Below, one piece after another: positions 42,737-43,474 of a stretch of 43,474 bases of DNA. The DNA is taken from contig CAZTZY010000014.1 in the NCBI GenBank assembly GCA_964617765.1, positions 1 to 43,474 on the forward strand, in the 5' to 3' direction. How positions within the stretch are numbered: the first letter of the stretch is position 1; the number at the start of each line of letters is the position of its first letter. The DNA is from CAZTZY01 sp964617765. GTDB lineage: Bacteria; Pseudomonadota; Gammaproteobacteria; Pseudomonadales; DT-91. The notes under the pieces are model-generated. The model did not search any database and was not told the DNA's origin. It was given only the letters and a program-made list of their open reading frames with translations. The translations under genes were made by a program, and so were the position numbers.

Positions 42737-43336
42737 ATGGATATAGATGATGCCAAAACAGAATACCTGTCTCAAACCTTTACGGAAGTAGATTGCTCTA
42801 ACAGGGAAATAGCCGGCAAGGAATTTGACGGCTGTACATTCCTGGGTTGTGATTTTAACGAAGCTGTATTCAATAAATGCAAGTTTATTGATTGCCACTT
42901 TATCAAGTGCAACCTGAGTGTGGCAAAAATAACACAGTGCAAATTTACTGATGTGGATTTTGATGAGTGCAAATTGATTGGCATCGACTGGACAAAGGCT
43001 AACTGGTCGAGTATGGCTTTATATGCGCCGATAAAATTTAATAAGTGCATAATAAGTGATTCATCATTTTTTGGATTGGCCTTGAAGGAAATGGTAATGG
43101 AAGAATGCAAGGCGCATGATGTTGATTTTCGTAAGGCCAATCTGGCTGAAGCCAATTTAACCTATACCGACTTTGCCAATAGTGTGTTTGGTAAAACCAA
43201 TCTGGCCGGTGCCAATTTTGCAGAGGCAATCAATTATTCGATTGATATTTTGCAGAATGAAATCAGGGGGGCCAGGTTTTCGCGGTTTGAAGCGGTGAGT
43301 TTACTTGAAGGTTTGGGTATTGAACTGGTTGATTAA
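42737..43336 (+). CDS. Pentapeptide-repeat protein
   Basis: 199 residues dominated by A/C-[D/N]-L/F-x-x repeats: FDGCTFLGCDFNEAVFNKCKF, CNLSVAKITQCKFTDVDFDEC and NLAEANLTYTDFANSVFGKTN are examples. Such proteins fold as a right-handed quadrilateral beta-helix. Some, like Qnr and MfpA, mimic B-form DNA and protect gyrase, but Qnr proteins are about 218 residues with a characteristic loop and this one has an unusually cysteine-rich first half. The closing helix SRFEAVSLLEGLGIELVD is of the McbG/Qnr-like type that caps and dimerises the helix. Cytosolic; exact partner unknown. No adjacent resistance or gyrase gene. Confidence 0.85.
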   Translation: MDIDDAKTEYLSQTFTEVDCSNREIAGKEFDGCTFLGCDFNEAVFNKCKFIDCHFIKCNLSVAKITQCKFTDVDFDECKLIGIDWTKANWSSMALYAPIKFNKCIISDSSFFGLALKEMVMEECKAHDVDFRKANLAEANLTYTDFANSVFGKTNLAGANFAEAINYSIDILQNEIRGARFSRFEAVSLLEGLGIELVD

Positions 43337-43419
43337 TAAAAGAGAGTTTGGGTGAGAATCGAAAGTTGATTCTGCAAAGAATGGCCGTTACTTACGAATA
43401 AAAACTTAGCGAGATTTAC

Positions 43420-43474
43420 TCTCCCCTGTAAAACAGGGGACGACTGCATGGATGCAGGAGGTAGGGCGACGCAG
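43420..43474. repeat. Tandem-hairpin intergenic repeat, cut by the window edge
   Basis: Two hairpins follow each other: TCCCCTG-taaaa-CAGGGGA (43422-43440) and CTGCAT-gg-ATGCAG (43444-43457), then GGTAGGGCGACGCAG to the end of the window. The compact paired palindromes resemble REP/BIME-like dispersed elements of many gammaproteobacteria. There is no T-run, so it does not look like an ordinary terminator. No second copy is in the window. Confidence 0.5.

Overview
The window looks like chromosomal DNA from a moderately low-GC gammaproteobacterium. The gene content and order suggest a relative of Cellvibrio or another member of the Cellvibrionales (inference). The clues are a coaBC-algC-argB-slmA block with a membrane-anchored long AlgC, a radC-rpmB-rpmG block, an rpsF-rpsR-(membrane protein)-rplI-dnaB block, and a divergent hexR/uvrD pair. 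No tRNA, rRNA, CRISPR array, transposase or phage gene was found.

Layout. 1-860 is a decaying edge with a frameshifted DUF2892 gene and the C-terminal stump of an alpha/beta hydrolase. 865-4042 holds hexR and uvrD, divergent around a HexR-type operator. 4171-8348 is a two-gene RND efflux operon. 8562-14466 holds yciA, then slmA, argB, algC and coaBC, all on the minus strand. A long imperfect palindrome fills the coaBC-algC gap, where many gammaproteobacteria carry dut. 14589-15851 is radC-rpmB-rpmG with a good promoter and terminator. 15904-21886 is an envelope-glycan region: a GT-C-like membrane protein and two convergent acyltransferase-3/SGNH proteins. 22031-25973 carries tex, a small outer-membrane barrel and a lipoprotein hydrolase. 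25976-30023 is the rpsF-rpsR-DUF2232-rplI-dnaB-CYTH series, and 30170-33366 is rnr-rlmB.

33635-43336 is more accessory. It holds a small basic protein whose promoter is bracketed by two LexA-type boxes, a two-subunit Rieske dioxygenase with no electron-transfer partner, a glycosyltransferase, a membrane-anchored protein of unknown function and a secreted DUF1566 protein. These are followed by a Ser/Thr kinase-esterase pair, a hemolysin III family protein, a TauE/SafE permease and a pentapeptide-repeat protein. The window ends inside a tandem-hairpin repeat.

Housekeeping functions (translation, replication, repair, CoA and arginine synthesis, sugar-phosphate control) dominate. The most novel-looking item is the SOS-type small gene at 33635-33838. 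The glycan-modification cluster, the orphan dioxygenase and the palindrome at the missing-dut position are also worth attention. All assignments come from reading the translated sequences and motifs; no database search was run.
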